9,741 nt of DNA, from the NCBI GenBank assembly GCA_021791235.1, contig JAJYXA010000346.1:1-9741 (forward strand), read 5' to 3'. The stretch comes from Pseudomonadota bacterium. GTDB taxonomy: Bacteria; Pseudomonadota; Gammaproteobacteria; Burkholderiales; Thiobacillaceae. A model generated the notes under the pieces. It saw only the letters and a program-made list of their open reading frames with translations, searched no databases and was not told where the DNA came from. Of this stretch, positions 1 to 6,205 are shown piece by piece (within the stretch, counting starts at the first letter, position 1; each line of letters starts with the position of its first letter). Both the position numbers and the translations under genes were made by a program.

Positions 1-49
1 TCGCGCCGAGGGCCACGGCCAGCAGGGCGGACGCCAGCCGGGTACGCAT
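1..49 (-). CDS. Start of an exported protein, cut by the window edge
   Basis: Only the first 16 codons are present: MRTRLASALLAVALGA, read leftward off the window. Two arginines followed by an uninterrupted Ala/Leu/Val stretch is a typical Sec signal peptide n- and h-region, so the product is probably periplasmic, outer-membrane or a lipoprotein. The ATG lies 8 nt after the stop of the HicA-like gene on the same strand, so the two could be co-transcribed. Only a weak GAGA precedes it as ribosome binding site. The function cannot be read from this fragment. A chance open frame is the alternative, though the signal-peptide pattern and the close spacing argue for a real gene. Confidence 0.5.
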   Translation of the reverse strand, partial: MRTRLASALLAVALGA

Positions 50-57
50 GACGGTTC

Positions 58-327
58 TCACACCTGCCCCTGCGACGGGTTCACGCCGGCCGATACCAGA
101 TATTCGCGCACATGCCGCAACTCCTGCTTGGTGCAGGTCGTGCTGTTGTGCGGGCGGTGTATAAAGCCCTCCACGCCGTTCAGCATCACGCGGAAGCTCG
201 CGCCGTGGTGCGGCTCCACCCGTGCACCCAGATGCGTCAACATGGCCTCCACTTCGCGCCAGTGGACGTTGCCGCCTACCGGGCCTTCAAAAATCGACCG
301 CAGCAGATTCTCGTGTTTGTGGCTCAT
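58..327 (-). CDS. Solitary HicA-like (YcfA family) small protein
   Basis: This 89-residue protein has the dsRBD-like fold pattern of the HicA/YcfA family (PF07927): an N-terminal helix, WREVEAMLTHLGA (residues 23-35), a strand pair around GASFRVMLNG (42-51), FIHRPH (55-60), then a C-terminal helix KQELRHVREYLVSAGV. Classical HicA is an mRNA-cleaving toxin that uses a His in a GS(N)H motif and is paired with a HicB antitoxin. By eye, that His position is occupied by Ser44 here, and no HicB gene lies on either side. The protein therefore belongs to the stand-alone HicA-like group and may bind RNA without being a toxin; that is inference. The start is the first ATG giving a normal family length; the SD is weak. 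A longer open frame runs upstream only because it reads antisense-phase through the GGDEF-EAL gene. It lies 68 nt downstream of that gene, behind a terminator-like hairpin. Confidence 0.75.
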   Translation of the reverse strand: MSHKHENLLRSIFEGPVGGNVHWREVEAMLTHLGARVEPHHGASFRVMLNGVEGFIHRPHNSTTCTKQELRHVREYLVSAGVNPSQGQV

Positions 328-368
328 GTCAGGGACTCGCGGGCATTCGATATCTTCCCAGCATAGAA

Positions 369-391
369 CCGTCCGCGCATAACGCGAACGG
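369..391 (-). terminator. Stem-loop after the GGDEF-EAL gene
   Basis: Read on the minus strand, CCGTTCGCG-TTATG-CGCGGACGG forms a 9-bp stem (one G-U pair in RNA) with a 5-nt loop, starting a few nt after the TAA stop of the large signalling gene, and followed by TTCT. The U tract is short, so it may be a weak intrinsic terminator or a 3'-end stabilising hairpin. It would partly insulate the HicA-like gene. Confidence 0.5.
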
Positions 392-395
392 GCGG

Positions 396-3300
396 TTAGC
401 GTTCGCGCAGGAAAGCGTCCAGCGCAGCCGGGGCCAGCGGCCGGCTGAACAGGTAGCCCTGCACTTCGCTGCACCCCGCTTCGCGCAGGTAAGCCAGCTG
501 TTCCGGCGTTTCCACGCCTTCCGCGATGATGCCCAGCCGCAGGCTGCGCGCCAGCTGGATGATGGCGGTGACAATGGCGGCATCGTCCGGATCGGTGTTG
601 ATGTCGCGCACGAAAGACTGGTCGATCTTGAGCCGGTCGACGGCGAAACGCTTGAGGTAGCTGAGCGAAGAATAGCCGGTGCCGAAGTCGTCGATGGAGA
701 GGCGGACGCCGAGGGCTTTCAGTTGTCGCACCGTGTCCAGGGTGTTTTCCACATCCTGCAGCATGATGGTCTCGGTCAGCTCCAGTTCCAGCAGGTGCGG
801 CGGCAGGCCGCTGCGTGCCAGCGCGCCCGCCACGGTCTCGATCAGTCCGGCACGGCGGAACTGCAGGGCCGACAGGTTGACCGACATGGTGAGGTCGGGC
901 AATCCCGCCTGCCGCCACGCCTGGGCCTGACGGCAGGACTGCTCGATCACCCAGGCGCCGATGGGCACGATCAGGCCGCAGTCTTCCGCCACCGGTATGA
1001 ACCGGGCCGGCGGTACGTCGCCCAGTTCCGGATTGTGCCAGCGCAGCAGCGCCTCCACGCCGGTCACCTTGCCGCCGTCGGCATCCAGTTGCGGCTGATA
1101 GTGCAACTGCAGTTCGGCCCGGTAGAGCGCCTGGTGCAGCCGGTTCTGCAGCATCAAATGCTCGTGGGCCTGCCGGTTCATCCGGTCGTCGAAGAAGCGA
1201 TAGGTGTTGCGGCCCGCATCCTTGGCGTTGTACATCGCCGTATCGGCCTTCTGCAGCAGACTGTCGAAATCGCTGCCGTCCTGCGGGTACATGGCGACGC
1301 CGATACTGCAGGATGCATTCATCGCGTGGCCGTTGATCTCCACCGGTTCGGCCAGCTGTCTGAGGATGTCGGCCGCGACGCGTTCCACCGTTTCCATGTC
1401 CGGAATCTCGTTGAGCAGCAGGATGAATTCGTCGCCGCCCTGGCGGCTGATGGTGTCGCTGTCGCGCGTGCAGTGGACCAGTCGCTTGACGGCCTCCAGC
1501 AGCAGCTGGTCGCCGGCAGCGTGCCCCAGGGTATCGTTCACCATCTTGAAGTTGTCGAGATCGAGGTACAGCATCGCCACATGCTTCCGCGACCGCTGTG
1601 CCCGGGCCAGTGCCTGTTCGAAACGGTCGCGCAGCAACACCCGATTGGGCAGGCCGGTGAGGACGTCGTGGTGGGCGAGAAACTCGATGCGCGCCTCCGC
1701 CTGCCTGCGCTCGGTGATGTCCTGGCAGGCGCCATAGAGACGACGGTGGCGGGTGTTCCCGTCCTCCGCCTCCACCGCCAGCGTATAGGCGCGGATGTAG
1801 TGGGTGGAACCGTCCTTCGCGAGAATGCGCAGTTCGCATTCGCTGCGCTGTCCCGGTGCCAGATGGGCGATATTGCGATCGAATTCGGGCAGGTCGTCCG
1901 GATGCACATACCTGCGCCACCAGCCCTGTTGCAGGATTTCATCCAGCGTGTAGCCGAAGACGCGGTCCACCGAGGCAGTCGCCCAGTCGACGGCCAGAAC
2001 ACCGTCCTCCGTCTGCACGCAGGAATACAGCAGATCGGTCGCCACGCTTGAAATCAGTCGGTAGCGCTCCTCTCTCTCGCGCAGCGCCTGTTCCATCCGC
2101 TTGCGTTCGCTGATGTCGATGAAATTGACCACCGCCCCTACCAGCTGGCCGTTGCGGTACATCGGGCGCGACCAGTACTCGACCGGAAAGCGGGTGCCAT
2201 CCTTGCGCAAGTGCACCTCGCTGTCCACATGGGTCGGCTTGCCCTCCAGGGTGGAGCAGCGGATGTGGCACTGTTCCTTGGGATAGGGGCGGCCATCCGG
2301 ATAGGTGTGGTGGATCAGGGCATGGATGCCCTTGCCGAGGATTTCCTCCTGTGTGTAACCCAGCATGGCAAGGCAGGCCGGATTCACGAAGGTGCAGATG
2401 CCCTGGCTGTCGACCCCGAAAATCGCCTCGGGGGAGGAGTCCAGCAGCAGGCGGAAGCGTTCCTCGCTCTCGCGCAGGGCCGTCAGCGACGCACGGTTGC
2501 CCATTGCCACGCCGAGATCGGTGGCCAGCTTTTCCAGCAACATCACCTTTTCCAGGCCGAATATGTGTGCTTCCTGGCTGTAGACATTGAGCGCCCCGAT
2601 CACGCGCCCCTGCACCCGCAACGGGGTGGCCGCCGACGCGCGATACCCCTGGGCACGCGCGCGCTCCCGCCATGGCGCAAACCGCCGGTTGGTCTCGGTA
2701 TCGTTGTTGACCACGGTGGTACCCGTGCGAATCGCGGTGCCGGTGGGTCCATGCCCCTGCGGCGTATCATCGCAGCGGATATGCGCGCGGGCGAGGTAGT
2801 CCTGGGCAAACCCGGCCTCGGCCACCGGGCGCACCGTCACGCCATTCTCGTCCACCAGGCCGATCCAGGCCATGCGGAACAGATCATCCCGCACCAGTTC
2901 CTGGCAGATGCGCGACATCAGTTCCGCATCGGACAGTTCCGCCATCAACATCTCGTTCACCGCCGCAATCGACTGCAGCAGCCGATTGCGACGCTGCATG
3001 ACGCGTTCTGCACGTTTCTGCTTGGTGATCTCGCGCAGGCTGCCCATCATGCGCAGGGCCCTGCCGTCGGCATCGCGTTCCACCACCTCGCCGCGGTTCC
3101 GTACCCAGATCGTATCGCCATCCGGATGACGGACACGGTGCTCGCTTTCGAAGGCTGCCTTGCCGTCCAGGCAGTTCTGGATGGCCGCCATCACCGCTTC
3201 GCGGTCCTCGTCATGCAGGCGCCCGACGGCCGCCTGCATGACATGTTCCGAGCGTCGCTCGCCCAGGCCCATCAGGCGTGCCCACTGCGCGTCGTGCCGC

Positions 3301-3677
3301 ACCACGCCGCTGCGCACATCCCAGTTCCACACGCCTTCACCAAGGAGTTTCAGCGCATAGACGTGCTCGTCACCGCGGGTGACCGGATTGCCCCGCTTGC
3401 CCGCCTTTTTCACTGCAGCCGGATCCTGTCTTGCAGCGAGCAGGGATTTCGCCGCGCTGCGACGCTGCCGCGCCTCGTCCAGTCCCACCTCCGGATATAC
3501 CCCCAGGGCCAGTGTCTTGCGTTTGCCGTCGAAACGGTAATCCAGCCGCCAGTAACGCGAACCGTCCGGCCGCAGCAGCAGATACATGCCGCCGCCGTCG
3601 GCCAGCTTGATCGGCTTGGCGGCCGGCTCGGCCTGGCGAATACGGCTTTCGGTGAGCGGTATAGCGATGCGGGCCAT
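396..3677 (-). CDS. Integrase Arm DNA-binding domain fused to PAS-GAF-PAS-PAS-GGDEF-EAL c-di-GMP protein
   Basis: This 1093-residue soluble protein has no membrane segment or signal peptide. Residues 1-85 match the Arm/DUF4102 domain (PF13356) of P4-like tyrosine integrases: LTESRIRQA, KLADGGGMYLLL, RYWRLDYRFDGKRKTLALGVYP, then an EARQRR...AA helix. No catalytic integrase domain follows. Instead come a basic linker (86-105), PAS1 (about 106-218), GAF (about 232-398), PAS2 (402-520), PAS3 (535-655), GGDEF (660-825) and EAL (838-1090). The cyclase active site GGDEF is at 747-751, with an RxxD inhibitory site (RDSD, 738-741) five residues before it. The EAL side keeps E875 of EAL, N934, E966/E969, DDFGTG at 996-1001, K1017, E1053 and Q1073, so both activities look possible. 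The family makes or degrades cyclic di-GMP; the PAS/GAF modules would sense a ligand or redox state. The start is fixed by the Arm domain beginning at residue 1; no good SD is visible. DNA anchoring of the enzyme is inference. Confidence 0.93.
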   Translation of the reverse strand: MARIAIPLTESRIRQAEPAAKPIKLADGGGMYLLLRPDGSRYWRLDYRFDGKRKTLALGVYPEVGLDEARQRRSAAKSLLAARQDPAAVKKAGKRGNPVTRGDEHVYALKLLGEGVWNWDVRSGVVRHDAQWARLMGLGERRSEHVMQAAVGRLHDEDREAVMAAIQNCLDGKAAFESEHRVRHPDGDTIWVRNRGEVVERDADGRALRMMGSLREITKQKRAERVMQRRNRLLQSIAAVNEMLMAELSDAELMSRICQELVRDDLFRMAWIGLVDENGVTVRPVAEAGFAQDYLARAHIRCDDTPQGHGPTGTAIRTGTTVVNNDTETNRRFAPWRERARAQGYRASAATPLRVQGRVIGALNVYSQEAHIFGLEKVMLLEKLATDLGVAMGNRASLTALRESEERFRLLLDSSPEAIFGVDSQGICTFVNPACLAMLGYTQEEILGKGIHALIHHTYPDGRPYPKEQCHIRCSTLEGKPTHVDSEVHLRKDGTRFPVEYWSRPMYRNGQLVGAVVNFIDISERKRMEQALREREERYRLISSVATDLLYSCVQTEDGVLAVDWATASVDRVFGYTLDEILQQGWWRRYVHPDDLPEFDRNIAHLAPGQRSECELRILAKDGSTHYIRAYTLAVEAEDGNTRHRRLYGACQDITERRQAEARIEFLAHHDVLTGLPNRVLLRDRFEQALARAQRSRKHVAMLYLDLDNFKMVNDTLGHAAGDQLLLEAVKRLVHCTRDSDTISRQGGDEFILLLNEIPDMETVERVAADILRQLAEPVEINGHAMNASCSIGVAMYPQDGSDFDSLLQKADTAMYNAKDAGRNTYRFFDDRMNRQAHEHLMLQNRLHQALYRAELQLHYQPQLDADGGKVTGVEALLRWHNPELGDVPPARFIPVAEDCGLIVPIGAWVIEQSCRQAQAWRQAGLPDLTMSVNLSALQFRRAGLIETVAGALARSGLPPHLLELELTETIMLQDVENTLDTVRQLKALGVRLSIDDFGTGYSSLSYLKRFAVDRLKIDQSFVRDINTDPDDAAIVTAIIQLARSLRLGIIAEGVETPEQLAYLREAGCSEVQGYLFSRPLAPAALDAFLRER

Positions 3678-3702
3678 GACTCAGGGGGAAACTGAAGTAA
3701 GG

Positions 3703-3724
3703 GGCATCTTACCTGCGAGATGCC
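3703..3724. promoter_or_regulatory. Inverted repeat GGCATCT...AGATGCC in the leader of the fusion gene
   Basis: GGCATCT (3703-3709) and AGATGCC (3718-3724) are perfect 7-bp arms separated by 8 nt, 25-47 nt upstream of the GGDEF-EAL start. A further GATGCC half-site occurs at 3750-3755. It could be a dimeric operator or an RNA hairpin in the 5' leader. No protein can be assigned to it. Confidence 0.35.
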
Positions 3725-3770
3725 GTCATGTGTACCGTCAATAAAGTCCGATGCCAGCTGGTACAAACGG

Positions 3771-3790
3771 CAGAAAATCACACAAAATCA
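3771..3790. repeat. Tandem 10-bp repeat upstream of the Arm-domain gene
   Basis: CAGAAAATCA (3771-3780) is followed directly by CACAAAATCA (3781-3790), two copies identical at 9 of 10 bases and one helical turn apart. The repeat is AT-rich against a GC-rich background. It lies about 100 bp upstream of the Arm-domain fusion gene and about 180 bp before the carbonic anhydrase start. Arm-type sites of phage integrases are short direct repeats of this kind, so it is a candidate binding site for the fusion protein; that link is inference. Confidence 0.45.
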
Positions 3791-3851
3791 ATGAGGTCTT
3801 AGCTTCTTCCGCAACCACCCCGAGGCGGTCGAATCCGCTACTGTGCTTTGC

Positions 3852-3858
3852 CTATACT
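3852..3858 (+). promoter_or_regulatory. Candidate -10 element (CTATACT) for carbonic anhydrase
   Basis: CTATACT matches the -10 with C at -13 that is favoured by RpoS holoenzyme. A poor -35 (TCGAAT, 3829-3834) lies 18 nt before the TATACT hexamer. Transcription would begin near 3865 and give a leader of about 108 nt. The same CCTATACTGCAC string occurs upstream of the lipoprotein gene. Confidence 0.4.
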
Positions 3859-3972
3859 GCACTTTTCCTGTCGTCCGCTGTCCGGCAGACGACATCACAC
3901 AGGGGCCTATGCCACACAGTTTCCCGCCCGCATGCACGCATCGCGGCCATCAGATGGACAAGGAGATCAGCC

Positions 3973-4554
3973 ATGAGCACAGTCCTGAAAGAAGTTCTTA
4001 CAGCCAACCAAACCTACGCATCCAGTTTTGGCGACAAGGGCAAACTGCCCATGCCTCCGGGCCGGCATTTCGCCATTCTCACCTGCATGGATGCCCGCCT
4101 CGATCCGGCCAAATACGCCGGCCTCGCCGAGGGCGACGCCCACGTCATCCGCAATGCCGGCGGCCGCGCCAGCGATGATGCGATCCGCTCGCTGGTCATT
4201 TCCTACAAGCTTCTGGGTACCCGCGAGTGGTTCGTCATCCACCACACCGATTGCGGCATGGAAACCTTCACCGACGACGTCATGCGCAAGCTGCTGCGCA
4301 GCAGTCTGAAGACCGCCAGCGTCGACGCCAGAGGCTGGCACGATGCGGGGGGTGGCGGCGGTTCGCCCGAAGGCGAGCACATCAGCTGGCTCACCATCCC
4401 CAACCAGGAGCAGAGCGTGCTCGAGGACGTGCAACGCATCCGCAACCACCCGCTGGTACCCGGAAACATCCCCATCTACGGCTACATCTACGACGTGAAG
4501 AGCGGCAAGCTGGTCGAGGTACCAGCCGCCACTGCGGCAGGCCGGGCGCGATAG
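3973..4554 (+). CDS. Beta-class carbonic anhydrase, clade-D-like
   Basis: This 193-residue cytosolic enzyme interconverts CO2 and bicarbonate using one zinc. The zinc ligands are visible as C38 in CMDARLD, H91 and C94 in HHTDCGM, with the D40/R42 catalytic dyad. [20 protein letters not shown] and [12 protein letters not shown] resemble the short beta-CA clade that includes mycobacterial Rv1284. The C-terminal half contains a loop with a run of five glycines (126-130) before an [15 protein letters not shown] stretch, and ends with [22 protein letters not shown], usual for proteobacterial members. The start is chosen for the AAGGAG at 3960-3965, 7 nt before the ATG; the frame is open further upstream but that part has no homology. 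It stands alone, transcribed divergently from the GGDEF-EAL gene and convergently with the lipoprotein gene. A housekeeping supply of bicarbonate is the likely role, with possible stationary-phase control from the CTATACT element. Confidence 0.92.
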   Translation: MSTVLKEVLTANQTYASSFGDKGKLPMPPGRHFAILTCMDARLDPAKYAGLAEGDAHVIRNAGGRASDDAIRSLVISYKLLGTREWFVIHHTDCGMETFTDDVMRKLLRSSLKTASVDARGWHDAGGGGGSPEGEHISWLTIPNQEQSVLEDVQRIRNHPLVPGNIPIYGYIYDVKSGKLVEVPAATAAGRAR

Positions 4555-4565
4555 CAGCGGCGGAC

Positions 4566-4598
4566 GGCGGCGGTTGGCACACGCAGCCTTCCGCCGCC
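4566..4598. terminator. GC-rich stem-loop between convergent genes
   Basis: GGCGGCGG (4566-4573) pairs perfectly with CCGCCGCC (4591-4598) across a 17-nt loop, 12 nt after the carbonic anhydrase stop. No U tract follows on either strand, so it is at best a weak or factor-dependent terminator. The rest of the 128-nt convergent gap shows nothing else I can support. Confidence 0.25.
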
Positions 4599-4682
4599 TC
4601 ACTCCGCGCCGGGCGTATCGTGTGGATGGCAACCCGCTCCTTTAACGAGGCCACCTCAAGGACCGCCTCAGACACACCACTT

Positions 4683-5141
4683 TTATCGCGGTACCACGCG
4701 GGCGTTCTCGCCGCTGCCCTCAACGCGCACGCGCATGCCTTCCCGCAGGCGGCCATCCGTCGGCTGCGTAATCGTGACGCGCCCTCCGGTTACCATGTTG
4801 ACGGTGACCCGCTGTGCATCCTTTTTAGCGATTTTGCTCTGGGCATAGGTACCTGCCGCACCGCCCAATACCGCACCCGCCACCGTGGCCGTGGTGCTGT
4901 CGCCCATTCCCGAGCCAAGCAGTCCGCCCGCCACTGCGCCCACGGCCGTACCCACACCCAGCTTGTACTTGTCGTCCACCTGGATGTTTTCCAGCTGGGC
5001 AATGGTCCCGTTACGGTCCGACTGGCTCGCGGTCGTGCCGTCGGTCTCGCCGTATTTCGTTCCGCCCAGGCTGCCCATGTCGGCGCATCCGCCCGCCAAG
5101 GCCGCCAGCAAAAATAAGGGCATTGCTATCCGCTGTTTCAT
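4683..5141 (-). CDS. Glycine-zipper outer-membrane lipoprotein (17-kDa antigen/SlyB type)
   Basis: The product is 152 residues. It has a lipoprotein signal MKQRIAMPLFLLAALAGGC with the lipidated Cys at 19, then a polar segment, two glycine-zipper helices (VGTAVGAVAGGLLGSGMG, about 63-80, and ATVAGAVLGGAAGTYA, about 85-100), a basic stretch SKIAKKDAQR, and a C-terminal beta-rich part (about 101-152). This is the layout of the Rickettsia 17-kDa antigen/SlyB/OsmB group, small lipoproteins anchored in the outer membrane that influence envelope stability. The residue after Cys is Ala, which does not signal inner-membrane retention. The start is certain: AAGGAG (5149-5154) lies 7 nt upstream. A CTATACT -10 sits about 24 nt before the start via its expected transcript start, so stress or stationary-phase control is likely. 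The exact family member cannot be named. Confidence 0.88.
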   Translation of the reverse strand: MKQRIAMPLFLLAALAGGCADMGSLGGTKYGETDGTTASQSDRNGTIAQLENIQVDDKYKLGVGTAVGAVAGGLLGSGMGDSTTATVAGAVLGGAAGTYAQSKIAKKDAQRVTVNMVTGGRVTITQPTDGRLREGMRVRVEGSGENARVVPR

Positions 5142-5171
5142 GGCATGACTCCTTATGGCATAGAGACGTGC

Positions 5172-5178
5172 AGTATAG
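5172..5178 (-). promoter_or_regulatory. Candidate RpoS-type -10 (CTATACT) for the lipoprotein gene
   Basis: On the minus strand the sequence reads CCTATACTGCAC (5179-5168), with a full CTATACT. No good -35 is seen (TTCAGG is only 14 nt upstream), which RpoS promoters tolerate. The expected start near 5165 leaves a short leader carrying the AAGGAG. The 12-bp core is identical to that in front of carbonic anhydrase. Confidence 0.45.
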
Positions 5179-5299
5179 GAAATGGAAATCACCTGAACCG
5201 CGCATCCCGAATCCGCTGCCTGACTGGCGGCTTTTTCCAGCCAGCCGGACGGTTCCCCAGACCGTAACCCAGTCCAGCCGCGGAAGCTGGCATCCTGCC

Positions 5300-5328
5300 T
5301 TGCCAAGACCGGCCCTGCCCCCCATACT
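5300..5328 (+). promoter_or_regulatory. Sigma-70-type promoter for infA
   Basis: TTGCCA (5300-5305, 5/6 match to TTGACA) and CATACT (5323-5328, 4/6 match to TATAAT) are separated by exactly 17 nt. This is the best-formed promoter in the window. Transcription would begin near 5335 and give a leader of about 177 nt before infA. Confidence 0.5.
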
Positions 5329-5334
5329 CGCCTG

Positions 5335-5511
5335 ACGAATTGGTCTTTTGGTTTGTCCCTTTCTGCCCTCTGACGGGCATCTTGTCGACGCTCCTCACAG
5401 GCATCCCCACCGCGCCCCGGCGCGGGGCCGCAGCCCCCGACTGCGATCTTTCGCACACCACTCCGGCGCACGGCTTCGTCGCCCCATCGGCTTACCCTGA
5501 GGAATCACAGC
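5335..5511 (+). promoter_or_regulatory. Structured 5' leader of infA
   Basis: The stretch between the predicted infA promoter and the ATG contains three perfect stem-loops in order: TGCCC/GGGCA (5364-5368/5375-5379, 6-nt loop), GCCCCG/CGGGGC (5414-5419/5423-5428, 3-nt loop) and CGCAG/CTGCG (5429-5433/5441-5445, 7-nt loop), the last two directly stacked. It ends with TGAGGA (5498-5503) as ribosome binding site. The 5142-5511 gap otherwise holds the two divergent promoters and no supportable gene; an open minus-strand frame running through it from the lipoprotein gene has no protein-like features. Confidence 0.4.
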
Positions 5512-5778
5512 ATGTCGAAAGAAGAACTCGTAGAAATGGAAGGCGTCGTCAACGAAGTCCTCCCGCAAACCCGCTTCCGCGTCACCCTGGACAACGGCTT
5601 CGAAATCACCGCCTACGCCTCCGGAAAAATGCGCAAGCACCGCATCCGCATCCTCGCCGGCGACAAGGTCACCATCGAAATGTCGCCCTACGACCTCACC
5701 AAGGGCCGCATCAATTTCCGCCACAAGGACACCCACGTCCAGGCGCCCCGGCCGGCCGCGCCAAGAAAATACAACTGA
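5512..5778 (+). CDS. infA: Translation initiation factor IF-1, C-terminally extended paralogue
   Basis: IF-1 binds the A-site side of the 30S subunit during initiation. This 88-residue protein shows the whole family signature: an S1/OB fold with [22 protein letters not shown] (8-29), the [20 protein letters not shown] stretch (37-56), and [13 protein letters not shown] (58-70). Ordinary IF-1 is about 72 residues, so residues 73-88 ([14 protein letters not shown]) are an extra basic, proline-rich tail. The sequence style (KEELVEMEG...[11 protein letters not shown]) resembles the additional infA copy seen in many betaproteobacteria rather than the copy beside the ribosomal-protein operon. Whether this genome has another infA cannot be seen here. 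The start is supported by TGAGGA 8 nt upstream. It is followed after 18 nt by the zinc-ribbon gene on the same strand, probably one transcript. Confidence 0.93.
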   Translation: MSKEELVEMEGVVNEVLPQTRFRVTLDNGFEITAYASGKMRKHRIRILAGDKVTIEMSPYDLTKGRINFRHKDTHVQAPRPAAPRKYN

Positions 5779-5796
5779 TGCAGGTCAAGCGCTGGC

Positions 5797-6084
5797 ATGC
5801 CTGAAACCTGTTCGCCCGCCCCTCGCATGAGCGACGCCGCCAAGCCGCATCCCCTCGGCGTCTGCAAAGCCTGCGGAGCCATCACCTACCGCAAGGAATC
5901 CGTCAACCAGCGCTGCATTCGCAGCCGGCGCGGCGCGCGCTGCAGCGGCATTGTTGCCGTCGCCACGCGCGATGCCTGCTGGAAACAGTGCACGAGCTGC
6001 GGCGGCACCGGCAAACGGGGCGACGTGGCCTGCACCTACTGCCGCGGCATCGGCTGGAATCTGGCCAAACCCTGGAGTCTTTGA
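5797..6084 (+). CDS. Small zinc-ribbon protein with DnaJ-like CxxCxGxG repeats
   Basis: I do not recognise this 95-residue protein as a named family. It carries two likely zinc sites: C23-x2-C26 with C40 and C49, and C65-x2-C68-G-G-T-G with C79-x2-C82-R-G-I-G-W. The second pair follows the CxxCxGxG pattern of the DnaJ/HSP40 cysteine-rich domain, but there is no J domain and only half the usual number of repeats. The middle (QRCIRSRRGARC) is strongly basic. Such proteins bind zinc and often act as nucleic-acid or protein-binding modules; no function is claimed. The start is uncertain: ATG 5797 has a distant AGGT upstream, while an internal ATG at 5827 (MSDAAKPHPLGVC) would give 85 residues with both zinc sites retained. 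It sits 18 nt behind infA, suggesting co-expression with a translation factor. Confidence 0.72.
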   Translation: MPETCSPAPRMSDAAKPHPLGVCKACGAITYRKESVNQRCIRSRRGARCSGIVAVATRDACWKQCTSCGGTGKRGDVACTYCRGIGWNLAKPWSL

Positions 6085-6128
6085 CTGCTGCCTCAAATCG
6101 GAAGATGGCGCTCGCGACCCCGACTGCA

Positions 6129-6137
6129 TGACATAAT
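6129..6137 (+). promoter_or_regulatory. Extended -10 promoter candidate for the L,D-transpeptidase operon
   Basis: TGACATAAT is an extended -10 (TGn plus CATAAT, 5/6 match to TATAAT). No useful -35 is found 16-18 nt upstream, which extended -10 promoters can lack. The expected start near 6144 gives a leader of about 62 nt to the ATG at 6206. Confidence 0.4.
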
Positions 6138-6205
6138 GCCCCGGAGTCCGTTCCCCGACGCATGAGGGCGTTCTCGAACCACGCCGCCCCCTTGAAACAG
6201 CACCG

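Noticed and set aside
328..1920. Upstream 530-residue extension of the HicA-like gene
   Set aside because: It reads through the GGDEF-EAL gene in another frame, with Arg/Gly/Pro-rich nonsense; the HicA-like homology begins at 327.
222..2051. 609-residue open frame on the plus strand
   Set aside because: It lies antisense to the GGDEF-EAL gene, whose domain motifs are unmistakable; its translation has no domain pattern. Long antisense frames are expected in GC-rich coding DNA.
2211..3695. 494-residue open frame on the plus strand
   Set aside because: Also antisense to the PAS/GAF/Arm part of the same gene; His/Arg/Gln-rich composition without motifs marks it as a shadow frame.
3678..3740. 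TTGACG (minus strand) as -35 of the fusion gene
   Set aside because: The nearest -10-like hexamer (TAAGAT) is about 24 nt away, too far for a sigma-70 promoter.
3678..3972. Possible attachment site or tRNA beside the integrase-like domain
   Set aside because: No tRNA cloverleaf, no tRNA 3'-end fragment and no pair of matching att-like direct repeats flanking the region; there is no evidence of an intact integrated element.
4227..5117. 296-residue plus-strand open frame across carbonic anhydrase and the lipoprotein
   Set aside because: Out of frame with the first gene and antisense to the second; low-complexity composition and no ribosome binding site.
5142..5471. N-terminal extension of the lipoprotein by about 110 residues
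   Set aside because: It would bury the lipoprotein signal inside the protein, and the AAGGAG directly before the internal ATG fixes the start at 5141.
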